Shown here: in pieces, positions 1-9,114 of the stretch
How the letters are laid out: each line of letters begins with the position of its first letter
Numbering within the stretch: position 1 is the stretch's first letter
Assembly (NCBI RefSeq): GCF_014653195.1
Contig: NZ_BNAH01000006.1
Span: forward strand, 186,001-250,000
Length of the DNA stretch: 64,000 bases
Direction of reading: 5' to 3'
DNA from: Thalassotalea profundi
GTDB lineage: Bacteria > Pseudomonadota > Gammaproteobacteria > Enterobacterales > Alteromonadaceae
Translations under genes and position numbers: made by a program
Notes under the pieces: generated by a model
Told to the model about the DNA's origin: nothing
The model's database searches: none
What the model saw: the letters and a program-made list of their open reading frames with translations, nothing else

Positions 1-1908
1 TTCACGCCATTGCTTTTGTGGCTTGAGTTGAATAAATGTTTCTATCATTGTGAGTGGCGCAGGATCTGTAGCTGTTTCAGCTCTACCTATTTTGCCAAAA
101 ACAGTGCCTACTTCAGGTAATGTTTTAATTAATTTATTCGTTTGTTGTAATAATTGTCGTGCTTGTCCTATCGATATTCCGGGATAGGTAGTGGGCATAT
201 ACATTAAATCCCCTTCATCGAGTGAAGGTATAAATTCGCTACCAATTTTATCTAATGGATAAAATCCAATAAGTAGTAATACCAATGCTGCTACTAGCGT
301 AGATTTAGGGAAATGTAGTGCAGCTTTTAGCGCGGGAAAATAAATAATCGTTAAAAATTTATTAACAGGGTTTTTATGTTCGGGTAATACTTTTCCACGA
401 ATAAAATAACCCATCAAAACGGGGACTAAAGTAATCGCTAATGCAGCAGAAGCGGCCATAGCATAGGTTTTGGTAAAAGCTAAGGGAGCAAACATGCGTC
501 CTTCTTGTGCTTCTAACGTAAACACTGGAATAAAACTTACCGTAATTATGAGTAAACTGAAAAATAATGCGGGGCCCACTTCACTGGTCGATTCAATAAC
601 TAATTGCCAACGATTCTCATTGGTAATGGGTTTTCCTTGGTCATTAAGTCGCTCCATATGTTTGTGCATGTTCTCTATCATTACTATCGCACCATCAATC
701 ATCGCGCCAATGGCAATAGCAATACCACCTAAAGACATAATATTGGCATTTAGCCCTTGAAGGTGCATAACAATGAATGCGGTTAATATACCCACAGGCA
801 AGCTGATTATCGCTACTAATGAAGAACGCACATGAAATAAGAAAAGAACACATACGAGTGCCACAACCCCTAATTCTTCTAATAATTTATAACTTAAATT
901 ATCAACGGCACGTTCAATGAGGGCAGATCGGTCATAAACAGGAACAATTTCAACGCCATCAGGCAAACCTTTTTTAAGTTGCTCAAGCTTTTCTTTTACT
1001 CTAATTATAACTTGTTGCGCATTTTCACCGAAGCGCATAACCACAATCCCGCCAACGGTTTCACCTTCTCCGTTAAGTTCTGCAATCCCCCTACGCATTT
1101 GTGGGCCAATAGCAATTTCCGCAACATCCTTTAACAATAATGGAGTGCCATTTTCATCAACACCTAGCGGAATGCTTTCTAGGTCACTAACATCTTTTAT
1201 ATAACCTGTTGTAGTTACCATATATTCAGCTTCAGCCATTTCAATTACGGATGCCCCAATCTCTTGATTGCCTTGCTCAATTGCTGTTTGGATAAGGGAA
1301 AGAGGTATGTTAAAGGCGCGTAATTTATTAGGATCCACTTGAACTTGGTATTGTTTAACCATACCGCCGAGTGCTGCCACTTCTGACACTCCAGTAACCG
1401 TTTGAAGTTCATATTTTAAAAACCAATCTTGTAGGCTTCGTAATTGTGCGAGATCGTGCTGACCTGTTTTATCAACTAAGGCATATAAATATACCCAGCC
1501 AACACCCGTTGCATCGGGACCAAGTTGTGGTTTTGCTTCGGTAGGTAAATTAGGCGCTACTTGGCTTAAATATTCCAGCACGCGTGATCGTGCCCAATAC
1601 AAATCAGTATCTTCATCAAAGATAACGTAAACATAAGAGTCTCCAAAAAAAGAAAAACCTCTTACAGTCTCGGCACCAGGTACTGATAACATTGCGGTAG
1701 TTAAAGGGTAAGTCACTTGGTCTTCAACTACTTGTGGTGCTTGCCCTGGGTAATTTGTTTTGATGATAACTTGCACATCTGATAAATCTGGCAGTGCATC
1801 AATTGGCGTTTTATTAACTGAATATAAGCCTGCCGCCACTAATATAAATGTTGCGAGTAAAATGAAAAAACGATTGCCAACCGACCAACGAATAATAGAA
1901 GTAATCAT
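1..1908 (-). CDS. cusA: CusA/CzcA-family heavy-metal RND efflux pump, inner-membrane subunit (3' end outside window)
   Basis: The frame is open from an ATG at 1908 to the left edge, 636 codons, so the C-terminal part (family members are about 1,040 residues) lies outside the window. Reading the minus strand, the protein starts [15 protein letters not shown], followed by the first transmembrane segment and the [15 protein letters not shown] region typical of the heavy-metal RND branch. [14 protein letters not shown] stretch in the transmembrane core matches the conserved charged proton-relay helix. An AAGGAG ribosome site (1915-1920) lies just before the ATG. It is the proton-driven inner-membrane transporter that would take Cu(I)/Ag(I), or another divalent metal, from periplasm or cytoplasm and pass it to the adaptor and outer-membrane channel encoded upstream. 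The family and role are clear. Metal specificity is inferred from the CusB/CusF-like neighbour. Confidence 0.93.
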   Translation of the reverse strand, partial: MITSIIRWSVGNRFFILLATFILVAAGLYSVNKTPIDALPDLSDVQVIIKTNYPGQAPQVVEDQVTYPLTTAMLSVPGAETVRGFSFFGDSYVYVIFDEDTDLYWARSRVLEYLSQVAPNLPTEAKPQLGPDATGVGWVYLYALVDKTGQHDLAQLRSLQDWFLKYELQTVTGVSEVAALGGMVKQYQVQVDPNKLRAFNIPLSLIQTAIEQGNQEIGASVIEMAEAEYMVTTTGYIKDVSDLESIPLGVDENGTPLLLKDVAEIAIGPQMRRGIAELNGEGETVGGIVVMRFGENAQQVIIRVKEKLEQLKKGLPDGVEIVPVYDRSALIERAVDNLSYKLLEELGVVALVCVLFLFHVRSSLVAIISLPVGILTAFIVMHLQGLNANIMSLGGIAIAIGAMIDGAIVMIENMHKHMERLNDQGKPITNENRWQLVIESTSEVGPALFFSLLIITVSFIPVFTLEAQEGRMFAPLAFTKTYAMAASAALAITLVPVLMGYFIRGKVLPEHKNPVNKFLTIIYFPALKAALHFPKSTLVAALVLLLIGFYPLDKIGSEFIPSLDEGDLMYMPTTYPGISIGQARQLLQQTNKLIKTLPEVGTVFGKIGRAETATDPAPLTMIETFIQLKPQKQWRE

Positions 1909-1919
1909 AATTAGCTCCT

Positions 1920-3545
1920 TTATGGGTGGTTTGAATGATCAGTGGTTGCTTTTTCACTAGAGGAAGCATCTACTGGTATTTCTTTATGGGGTAAGGGGAG
2001 CTTATATATTTCAGTAATAACAAAAGTGTTACCTCTGACTTCAAAAGTAAAGCTCACATTATCGCCTTGTTTAAATCCAACTAAGCTAATATGGTTTGCA
2101 CTAGTAAAATCTACGGTTGCAGGAGGTCTATTCCACTTTTCGATAGCAGAACGACTGATATTTATCATTCCGTGATCGGCCATTAAATAATTCACAGTAC
2201 CAGTAGCGCTGGCTGAAGAATATGTTGAAGAAACAGTATTTACATTATTAATACTTTCGTGATGTGAATGAAACATATCAATAGTATCTTTGTTATTAGA
2301 GTTGCTATGGTCCATGCGTTGAAAGTCAGATGATTTGCTTGATTCTGAATCAAGTAAAAAATGGGCAGAGCTGACAATTTCATCATTCTCATTAAGTCCC
2401 GATAAAATTTCGACATGTGTTTTGTCAAATCGACCAACTTTTACTTCGATCGACTTAAAGTGGCCTTTACCTAATACTAAAACAACACGGTCTTGCCTCC
2501 CTGTTCTAATGAGTGCTTCCTTCGGAATAACTAAGGCACTTTCTTCGTCAGTCGTTTGGATTGTAATTTTTGCCAGCATGTTTGGTTTCAGCTCACCATT
2601 TTTATTATCAAACGCTAATCGAGCGATTGCGGTACGGCTATTTGCGTTTAACATAGGGTGGATGTGTGAAATTTTGCCATGCCATTCTTTATTGGGTAGG
2701 TAGTCTAATGTCATCAACACATCGTTACCCATGGATAGTTTATGTGATTGGCGTTCAAAAACTTCAGCTTTTACCCAAACTGAGGTTAAATCGACAATAG
2801 ATAAAATTGTGGTTTCAGGTTTAACAAAAAAACCTTCGCGAATATTTAAATTTTCAATAACACCGCTTTGAGGAGCCAAAAAAGTGATTCGTTGTTGAAT
2901 TTCTCGTGTTTCTTTCAACTGAGTAATGCTTTTCTTGGGGATATGTAAGGAGATTAGGCGACTTTTAGCGGCATTAATTAATTGATTGTTGTTACGCTCG
3001 AGTGCTAACAAAAACTCCTCTTGTGCGTTAACTAATTCTGGTGAATATATTTCATATAAAGGCTCTCCTTTTGTTACCGATTCACCATTAGCTTTTACAT
3101 GAAGCTTTTCAATCCAACCTTCAACTCTAGAGTGAATATGAATAAGCTTGTTTTCATTATAGGTAACATAGCCTAATGAGTTAATTTCGGTGCTTAATGG
3201 TTTCTGTGTTACTTTCGTTGTGCGAACACCTAAATTATTTACTACATCGGGTGAAATATGAACATTGCCGTTACCTTCATCAATATCGTTTTTGTTTTGT
3301 TTATAGATGGGTATTAAATCCATTCCCATTGGCGATTTACCTGGCTTATCTCTTTTGTAATTAGGGTCCATAGGTGCAACCCAATATAATGGTGCATCTT
3401 CAGTGGATAAGGCCTGCTTCTCTTGAATCTTTTGAGGTAGAAGAAATAGTTTAAAAATGCTCAAGGTAAGAATACTACCTAAAAGAACACCTAAAATTAT
3501 CGCAATTTTAGCTCTATTTTTTTGAACAAAGTTACTATTTTCCAT
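1920..3545 (-). CDS. cusB: CusB-type RND periplasmic adaptor with N-terminal metal-binding-like and C-terminal CusF-like domains
   Basis: Membrane-fusion subunit linking the CusA pump to the TolC-like channel. The ATG at 3545 is preferred over the in-frame TTG at 3560 because GGGGAG stands 7 bases before the ATG. Residues 13-36 form a membrane anchor. About 53-81 is a heavy-metal-binding-like module (APMDP, then [10 protein letters not shown]) in which the usual Cys is absent. The middle is the adaptor core with lipoyl/barrel-sandwich and beta-barrel regions ([37 protein letters not shown]). A His-rich linker (HSHHES) leads to a C-terminal CusF-like OB fold (about residues 440-515) whose expected His/Met ligands look replaced. 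The start overlaps the end of the upstream TolC-family gene by 11 bases, and cusA follows 11 bases downstream, so translation is probably coupled. The fold assignment is strong; the degenerate ligands are noted by comparison with E. coli CusF from memory. Confidence 0.92.
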   Translation of the reverse strand: MENSNFVQKNRAKIAIILGVLLGSILTLSIFKLFLLPQKIQEKQALSTEDAPLYWVAPMDPNYKRDKPGKSPMGMDLIPIYKQNKNDIDEGNGNVHISPDVVNNLGVRTTKVTQKPLSTEINSLGYVTYNENKLIHIHSRVEGWIEKLHVKANGESVTKGEPLYEIYSPELVNAQEEFLLALERNNNQLINAAKSRLISLHIPKKSITQLKETREIQQRITFLAPQSGVIENLNIREGFFVKPETTILSIVDLTSVWVKAEVFERQSHKLSMGNDVLMTLDYLPNKEWHGKISHIHPMLNANSRTAIARLAFDNKNGELKPNMLAKITIQTTDEESALVIPKEALIRTGRQDRVVLVLGKGHFKSIEVKVGRFDKTHVEILSGLNENDEIVSSAHFLLDSESSKSSDFQRMDHSNSNNKDTIDMFHSHHESINNVNTVSSTYSSASATGTVNYLMADHGMINISRSAIEKWNRPPATVDFTSANHISLVGFKQGDNVSFTFEVRGNTFVITEIYKLPLPHKEIPVDASSSEKATTDHSNHP

Positions 3546-4947
3546 TAGGGCGCTCCCCAAATTTTTGCATTTTTTTACTGTTAGAATAAGTTAGAAAGTT
3601 CATTGTGTTTTTGTTATTTTTACCTGCAAATAGATAATTTAATTCTAGGTGTAGCTTTTGTTTTTCAACGGTAAGCATTAAGTGATCAATTTCAGCATTT
3701 AATACCGCAATATGGGCACGAATTACGGCTGTGAAGCCGCCATCATTATTGGAATATGCATTGAGCGATACTTTTGCTTGGTCAATTACTTGGGGAAGCA
3801 ACTTAGCCTGATATAATTCTTGCCTGTTTTTAATATGATGCAGCCTGCCTTTGGCACTTGAAAAAGCCCCTACTAGTTGTCTGATAAGTAATGTTTTTTC
3901 AGTTTTAATTGCCTCAGTGAGGTAAATAGCAGATTGTACTTCTTTGTCCTGTTTATTTTCTGTAAAAATAGGAAGATCAAAGGTGACGCCCAATGAAAAT
4001 AAATCTGCCCTACTATTTCCCATTGGATCATCTTGTCGGTAACCATAACTTGCGCTGATTCCCCATTCGGGTTTATATTTCTGCTGGGCTAATTCAATCC
4101 CTTTTTTAGTCGCATTAACCTTTTTATCAATAGCAATAATGGCTGGATGATTAGAAAAATACTGAACTAAATTTTCAGCTTGATCATTGTTTTGTAATAG
4201 CACTGATTTAGGAATTGTTAGTGCTATTTCAGGCAATGTTTGACTCAATGTTATATTGAATAAGTTGTTACTCTGTGAGGTTTCATTTAATGAATCTTCA
4301 GCTATCCATTGTAATAACTTGCCTTCAATATTGCTTCTTTCTTGCTGCAACTGCACTAAACGTTCTTCGATGCGTGTTAGTTCTATCTGAGCACTAATAA
4401 TATCTTGCTGCTGAGTGTTGGCTAATACAGATGAGTAGGCTGACTCTGTAATTTGTACTAATTGTTGAAACAGTGTTTTATTTTTTTCAACTAGGCTGAT
4501 ACTTTTTTGTATGTTGTATGCATCTAACCATAGGCTGCCAACGGTTAACGCGATTTTAGCCTCTCTTTCTTGTCGTTGAAATGGAAAGGTTTCACTTTGA
4601 ATACTAAGTTGCTGACGTTTAATTGATAAAGAGTCACCGCGGGGAAATACCTGTGCAATACCAACTTTGACTTGGGTCATTCCTTCTTGTGCCAAGTCAT
4701 AACCGTTAGTTGGTAAATTAGCTAAACTAATGGTTATTTTAGGATCAGGTAAAGTATTTGTAGCAACACTCATGGACTCTGTAGCACGTTGCTGGTGTAT
4801 ATTACCAGTAAGCCAAGGGTCATTTTGTTGCGCTAGTTTTATCGCTCTAGAGAAAGATAGCGCAGGTTGTTCTTTTGCAATAACAGAAAAACATAAAAAT
4901 AAAATAACGCTCATACATAGCGTCATACGACATTTTCCGAAAAACAT
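3535..4947 (-). CDS. TolC-family outer-membrane efflux channel (CusC/CzcC-like)
   Basis: A 470-residue protein with an N-terminal signal peptide (CMSVILFLCFSVIAKEQPALSF) and the long alpha-helical heptad-rich body of the outer-membrane efflux protein family. The repeated halves carry the typical ISLANLP, VGIAQVFPRG and LGVTFDLPIFTENKQDKE segments. The length matches CzcC/CusC-type channels. The ATG at 4947 follows a good GGAGGG ribosome site. It is first in the three-gene run that continues into the adaptor (11-base overlap) and the RND pump. It would form the trimeric outer-membrane exit duct of the tripartite metal pump. No lipobox Cys is seen, so unlike E. coli CusC it is probably not lipidated. 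Confidence 0.9.
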   Translation of the reverse strand: MFFGKCRMTLCMSVILFLCFSVIAKEQPALSFSRAIKLAQQNDPWLTGNIHQQRATESMSVATNTLPDPKITISLANLPTNGYDLAQEGMTQVKVGIAQVFPRGDSLSIKRQQLSIQSETFPFQRQEREAKIALTVGSLWLDAYNIQKSISLVEKNKTLFQQLVQITESAYSSVLANTQQQDIISAQIELTRIEERLVQLQQERSNIEGKLLQWIAEDSLNETSQSNNLFNITLSQTLPEIALTIPKSVLLQNNDQAENLVQYFSNHPAIIAIDKKVNATKKGIELAQQKYKPEWGISASYGYRQDDPMGNSRADLFSLGVTFDLPIFTENKQDKEVQSAIYLTEAIKTEKTLLIRQLVGAFSSAKGRLHHIKNRQELYQAKLLPQVIDQAKVSLNAYSNNDGGFTAVIRAHIAVLNAEIDHLMLTVEKQKLHLELNYLFAGKNNKNTMNFLTYSNSKKMQKFGERPNGK

Positions 4948-5011
4948 AATCCCTCCAAAGGGATGTTAATTTATTAACTACCAGGGTAAAAAGTGTAATA
5001 AGTGAAGATAA

Positions 5012-5028
5012 TGTCCGAAAATTGGACA
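5012..5028. promoter_or_regulatory. Inverted repeat TGTCC-N7-GGACA ahead of the efflux operon
   Basis: TGTCC at 5012-5016 and GGACA at 5024-5028 form a perfect 5-bp dyad with a 7-base spacer. It lies about 65 bases upstream of the TolC-family start, between that gene and the small Cys-rich gene. It could be an operator for a metal sensor or a weak hairpin ending the small upstream gene. No T-tract follows on the minus strand. The function is inferred only from position. Confidence 0.3.
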
Positions 5029-5042
5029 CATTTATCCTGTAT

Positions 5043-5453
5043 TTAACTAAATATTGGAGGCCTATAGAGAGAAGATAATTGCTGTTTAAGTAATGAATTA
5101 AGCAGGTATTGAATTTTAGATGAATTATTTGAAAGAGCGCTACTTTCGATGTCTTTAATCAAGGCCACAGCATTGGTAGAACAGCTACCTGTATAGCAGT
5201 CGCATGAATGATTGCAACAGTCTGTAGATAGGGTTTCATCTGAATCAGCAAACATTTCATCATTGTTTGTAGTATGGTTAGCATGATTCATTTGAGTCAT
5301 GGCTTCAGCTTGTTCTAAGTCGCTTATAACTACTGAATTCATCCCTTGCATACTTAACATATGATATGACATTGCAGTCGATGCCATTGTCTGACCAATA
5401 AAGGTCAAACACAACAGTACTAGCATGAATGTTTTAGGGAAGTTTAAAAGCAC
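5043..5453 (-). CDS. Small secreted Cys/His/Met-rich protein, probable metal-handling partner of the efflux operon
   Basis: 136 residues from a GTG at 5453; an ATG at 5426 (MLVLLCLTFIGQTMAS) is an equally good start, and neither has a clear ribosome site. A hydrophobic N-terminal segment ending near TMAS looks like a signal peptide. The mature part has Met- and His-containing stretches (MNHANHT) and a compact cysteine cluster, DCCNHSCDCYTGSC, holding five closely spaced Cys and a His. I do not recognise a named family. It is transcribed in the same direction as the TolC/CusB/CusA genes, 95 bases upstream, so a role as a periplasmic Cu/Ag/Zn-binding accessory protein is plausible. That role is inference from composition and context. 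Confidence 0.6.
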   Translation of the reverse strand: MLLNFPKTFMLVLLCLTFIGQTMASTAMSYHMLSMQGMNSVVISDLEQAEAMTQMNHANHTTNNDEMFADSDETLSTDCCNHSCDCYTGSCSTNAVALIKDIESSALSNNSSKIQYLLNSLLKQQLSSLYRPPIFS

Positions 5454-5493
5454 AAGTAACCATAATTTTTAATAACTATTCCCTATGATACGC

Positions 5494-5522
5494 TTGCTAA
5501 CATATTTTTCAATAAATATAAG
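5494..5522 (+). promoter_or_regulatory. Possible sigma-70 promoter upstream of prsK
   Basis: TTGCTA (5494-5499) and TATAAG (5517-5522) are separated by 17 bases, close to the TTGACA/TATAAT pattern, in the 190-base divergent gap between the Cys-rich gene and prsK. Transcription would begin near 5530, giving a leader of about 115 bases that contains the palindrome at 5574-5596. In AT-rich DNA such matches arise easily, so confidence is modest. Confidence 0.35.
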
Positions 5523-5573
5523 ACTTGGGCGCTAGGGGATTACTAGAAAAGTTGAAATATGTTTATTTTTAAA

Positions 5574-5596
5574 ATATCACTTGGTATAAGTGATAT
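5574..5596. promoter_or_regulatory. Perfect 9-bp inverted repeat upstream of prsK (operator or leader hairpin)
   Basis: ATATCACTT (5574-5582) and AAGTGATAT (5588-5596) pair perfectly around a 5-base centre (GGTAT). The element lies about 50 bases before the prsK ATG and downstream of the candidate promoter. Its symmetry and size suit a dimeric repressor or activator site. A 5' UTR hairpin is the alternative. There is no T-run, so it is unlikely to be an intrinsic terminator. Confidence 0.45.
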
Positions 5597-5644
5597 GCTT
5601 TGTAAATAATAAAACATCATTACATTATTGGTAAAAAATAATAC

Positions 5645-7681
5645 ATGAACACCATTGGATTATTCGGTTACGGCCTTGCCGCTGTCGGCTACTTACTTTT
5701 TGCTTTTTTGCTTTTCGCAGCCCGTAATAAAACGGTTTTAGCTAAATGGATTTTAATTTCAGCATTAGTAACTGTTTGTGCTAATGCTGTCGCTGCATTT
5801 CAAATTGAATTGGGCTTTAGTCTCCAGTTTGTAATGTTAGTAGATAGCGTCAAAATAGCTTGCTGGTCGGTACTTATTCTATTATGCAATGTTGAATTTC
5901 GCTCATTTAAGTCATTAATAAAAAATAAATATATCCAGCAATATTTAGGTATTTGGATAATGTTGGTGTTATCGAGTTGGTTGGCGACCCGCACTTTTAA
6001 TTATTCTTACGAATATCTATTTTTATTATTTATCGTGCTTAATTTATGGTCATTAGTGCTATTAGAGCAATTGTTTAGAAGTGCAAATGAGCAAATTCGT
6101 TGGGCTATTTGGCCGTTAATTATTGCCATTGCCAGCGTATCGGTATTTGACTTTGTGTTATACGCACAGGCAACTATGGTGGCGAGTATAGATTTCCAGT
6201 TTTGGTATAGTCGAGGTTTTATCGCCGCAGTGGTGTTGCCGCTGTTATTGGTTAGTACCCGGCGTATTCGTAACGGTTCAGTACGTATTTTTGTTTCCCG
6301 AAATGTAGTTTTCTATAGCTCAATGCTGATGATTGCGGGGCTGTATTTATTAGTTATGGCCATAGCGGGCTATTTAATTAATTATTTTGGCGGTAAGTGG
6401 GGAGATGTTGTTAGTATCGGCTTTTTGGTGTTAAGCGGCATAGTGTTGGTAGCCCTGCTTATTACTGAGTCCTTACGTCGAAATGTCAAAGTGTTTATTG
6501 CAAAAAACTTCTTTGCTAACAAGTATGAATATCGTGATGAATGGCTTAATTTAATTGAAAAAATTGAAACCAGTACCGCTGGTGATTATTACCAAATGGC
6601 AACACAAATTATGATGTCGACGTTAAAAACCTCAAGCGGCGCTATCATACGTAAAATCACAGATAATCAATTTAATACGCTACTTAGTATCGATCTTGAC
6701 ATAACTAAAGAGGTGAAACAGCAACTAGGAAGTATTAGTCGCTTTTGTCAATCTAAAGGTTGGATTGTTGATATGGAGGAATATCAACGTACGCCAACCC
6801 TGTACCCTAATTTATCGATAGATGCCAAACTTTGTATTCAAAGTAATATTCGTATTGTTATCCCAATCTTTATTGGCAAAGCGTTTTATGGTTTTTTTCT
6901 GTTAGGGGATAGCAAAGAAATTGGCCGTTTAAATTGGGAAGATCGCGATTTATTTTTTGCTATTTCAAAACAACTAGGTAACTTTGTATCATTACATGAA
7001 GCGAATGATAAATTAGCTGAATCTAAGCAGTTTGATGCTTTTAACCGAATGTCGGCTTTTTTAGTGCATGACTTGAAAAATGTGCAGGCACAATTAGGTT
7101 TAATCAACAAAAATGCAGAGAAACATCGAGATAATCCTGAATTTATTGATGATGTTTTTGAAACGGTTGAATCAGCAACGGAGCGATTAGAGAAAGTATT
7201 ATCGCAATTACGCAATAAACAAGTAGCTCAGTCAAAATCAGCGCTGATAGATGTTAGTACAATAGTAGAAAAAGTTGTACAGCAAAGGAATATTAAAAAA
7301 CCACTGGTAACTATCACCCAGATAAGTAGTTGTAGTATGGCAATAGATGGAGACACTCTGCATTCTGTGCTTAATCATCTAATTCAAAACGCGCAAGAAG
7401 CGACAAACCCAGATGGATGGGTTAAAGTATCTTTAGTACATGAAGATAAAGACATTATTATTGAAATTAGTGATAATGGCTGTGGAATGTCACCAGAGTT
7501 TATAAAAAACCGACTGTTTAAACCTTTTGATACCACAAAAGGAAATGCAGGCATGGGGATCGGTGTTTTTGAGGCAAAACAATTTATTGAAAGTATTGCA
7601 GGCTTGCTGAGTGTTGATAGCGAAGTGGGTAAAGGCTCGACTTTTCAAATTGAACTGCCAATAAATCCCGTATTTGAATGA
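5645..7681 (+). CDS. prsK: PEP-CTERM system sensor histidine kinase PrsK
   Basis: 678 residues, the usual size for PrsK. The N-terminal ~280 residues hold about eight to ten hydrophobic helices (integral-membrane sensor region). A GAF-like domain follows (about 300-450), then a histidine kinase core with the phospho-acceptor region FNRMSAFLVHDLKN, the acceptor being His475. The ATPase domain follows: N-box LIQNAQEA, G1 DNGCGM, and the G2 loop KGNAGMGIGVFEAKQFI. It ends at ELPINPVFE. It lies 20 bases upstream of its response regulator. In characterised genome families PrsK/PrsR accompanies exosortase/PEP-CTERM loci, and this window contains the exosortase, PrsT and substrate. It senses an unknown membrane or envelope signal and phosphorylates PrsR. 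No clear Shine-Dalgarno is visible before the ATG. Confidence 0.94.
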   Translation: MNTIGLFGYGLAAVGYLLFAFLLFAARNKTVLAKWILISALVTVCANAVAAFQIELGFSLQFVMLVDSVKIACWSVLILLCNVEFRSFKSLIKNKYIQQYLGIWIMLVLSSWLATRTFNYSYEYLFLLFIVLNLWSLVLLEQLFRSANEQIRWAIWPLIIAIASVSVFDFVLYAQATMVASIDFQFWYSRGFIAAVVLPLLLVSTRRIRNGSVRIFVSRNVVFYSSMLMIAGLYLLVMAIAGYLINYFGGKWGDVVSIGFLVLSGIVLVALLITESLRRNVKVFIAKNFFANKYEYRDEWLNLIEKIETSTAGDYYQMATQIMMSTLKTSSGAIIRKITDNQFNTLLSIDLDITKEVKQQLGSISRFCQSKGWIVDMEEYQRTPTLYPNLSIDAKLCIQSNIRIVIPIFIGKAFYGFFLLGDSKEIGRLNWEDRDLFFAISKQLGNFVSLHEANDKLAESKQFDAFNRMSAFLVHDLKNVQAQLGLINKNAEKHRDNPEFIDDVFETVESATERLEKVLSQLRNKQVAQSKSALIDVSTIVEKVVQQRNIKKPLVTITQISSCSMAIDGDTLHSVLNHLIQNAQEATNPDGWVKVSLVHEDKDIIIEISDNGCGMSPEFIKNRLFKPFDTTKGNAGMGIGVFEAKQFIESIAGLLSVDSEVGKGSTFQIELPINPVFE

Positions 7682-7701
7682 TATATTTTTAAGGGTTTGT
7701 A

Positions 7702-9054
7702 ATGGAAAAGTTGTTGATCATAGATGATGATAAAGGGATTCAAAAGCAGCTTAAGTGGAGTTTGTCTGATTACGAAGTGATACTCGCAGACGATAGAGAA
7801 AGTGCAGTTGCAGCAGTAAGACGCCATGAACCTAAAGTCATTACTTTAGATTTAGGACTTCCACCGGATGAAACGAATGCTTCAGAAGGCTTAGCTGCAC
7901 TAGATGAAATACTAGCGATAGCGCCTCATACAAAAATAATAGTGATCACAGGTAATGATGACCGTAGTAATGCGTTAAAGGCAGTTAATGCTGGTGCATA
8001 CGATTTCTATCAAAAACCAATAGATTCTGATGTTATTAACGTGATTGTCGCTCGTGCCTTTTCTTTAGCGACTATAGAAGAAGAAAATCGCAGAATGCGT
8101 GCTGTTGCCGGTAGCGATATAGGTATTATTGGTAATAGCGAAAGTATTGATCGTTTACGCATGATGATTAAGCGTATTGCTCCTACTGAGATCACAGCGC
8201 TAATTCTAGGTGAAAGTGGTACAGGTAAAGAAGTAACGGCAAATGCCGTACATCTTGCAAGTGACCGTAAAAAAGCCCCATTTATAGCCATTAACTGTGC
8301 CTCTATTCCTGAAACCTTATTAGAAAGTGAATTATTTGGTTTTGAAAAAGGCGCGTTTACAGGAGCTCACCGTACAACTAAGGGTAAAATTGAATGTGCT
8401 GAAGGTGGAACACTGTTTCTTGATGAAATTGGTGATATGCCTTTTAGCTTGCAAGCTAAATTATTACGCTTTTTACAAGAAAAGAAAATTGAACGCTTAG
8501 GTGGTCGCCAAGAAATTTCGGTTGATGTACGTGTGGTTTGTGCAACTAACCAAAACTTAGAAGAAATGGTGGCAGAAAAAACCTTTAGAGAAGATTTATT
8601 TTATCGTGTCAGTGAGATCACTTTAAATATTCCACCATTAAGAGATCGCGAAGAAGATGTGCTAATACTTGCACAATACTTTTTACAGCGTTATGCGCTT
8701 GATTATAAACGTAATATAAAAGGTTTTTCTGATGATGCTTTAAGCGCTATTAAAAATCATCGTTGGCCAGGTAATATTCGAGAATTACAAAATAAAGTCA
8801 AAAGCTCTGTTATTATGGCACCAGGAACACAAGTAACAGCAATGGATTTAGGCTTTTTTGATCATATAGATCAAAGCTTAGAGTTATCATTAAACTTACG
8901 TCAAGTACGTGAAGAAGCCGAATCAATTGCTATACAAAAAGCCTACGCATTGGCCGATGGTAATATGTCAAAAGCGGCTGAATTATTAGGTGTTGCACGT
9001 CCTACATTATATTCGTTAATTGAAAAGTACGAATTACCGATTAATGTAGAGTAA
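7702..9054 (+). CDS. prsR: PEP-CTERM system sigma-54-dependent response regulator PrsR
   Basis: 450 residues in the NtrC order: receiver domain (about 1-120; acidic pocket IIDDD, phospho-acceptor Asp50 in TLDLGLPP), sigma-54 AAA+ domain (Walker A GESGTGKE from residue 170; sigma-54 contact loop GAFTGA at 217-222; FLDEIGDM Walker B), and a C-terminal Fis-type helix-turn-helix (MSKAAELLGVARPTLYSLIEKY). AAGGG precedes the ATG. It would activate sigma-54 promoters when phosphorylated by PrsK. The one convincing sigma-54 promoter I see in the window lies in front of the PEP-CTERM substrate gene (54692-54706), which makes that gene its likely target. Confidence 0.95.
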   Translation: MEKLLIIDDDKGIQKQLKWSLSDYEVILADDRESAVAAVRRHEPKVITLDLGLPPDETNASEGLAALDEILAIAPHTKIIVITGNDDRSNALKAVNAGAYDFYQKPIDSDVINVIVARAFSLATIEEENRRMRAVAGSDIGIIGNSESIDRLRMMIKRIAPTEITALILGESGTGKEVTANAVHLASDRKKAPFIAINCASIPETLLESELFGFEKGAFTGAHRTTKGKIECAEGGTLFLDEIGDMPFSLQAKLLRFLQEKKIERLGGRQEISVDVRVVCATNQNLEEMVAEKTFREDLFYRVSEITLNIPPLRDREEDVLILAQYFLQRYALDYKRNIKGFSDDALSAIKNHRWPGNIRELQNKVKSSVIMAPGTQVTAMDLGFFDHIDQSLELSLNLRQVREEAESIAIQKAYALADGNMSKAAELLGVARPTLYSLIEKYELPINVE

Positions 9055-9085
9055 TAGGAATACTGATTGCTGTTAAATATCAGTT

Positions 9086-9109
9086 TGTAGGCCTAAAGAC
9101 CGGCCTACA
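9086..9109. terminator. Hairpin between convergent prsR and ATPase genes (bidirectional terminator candidate)
   Basis: TGTAGGCC (9086-9093) and GGCCTACA (9102-9109) pair perfectly around an 8-base loop, in the 60-base gap between two converging genes. T-tracts on both sides are poor, so termination may be inefficient. The TGTAGG arm resembles the repeats at 55664 and 55795, so this may be a dispersed repetitive extragenic element used as a terminator. Confidence 0.5.
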
Positions 9110-9114
9110 TCTAT

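Noticed and set aside
2240..2703. Short overlapping frames within the CusB-type gene
   Set aside because: They are out-of-frame shadows of the adaptor gene with no ribosome site or recognisable sequence.
3546..3560. Upstream TTG start for the CusB-type adaptor
   Set aside because: The codons after the TTG contain the GGGGAG ribosome site of the ATG at 3545, so the ATG is the better start.
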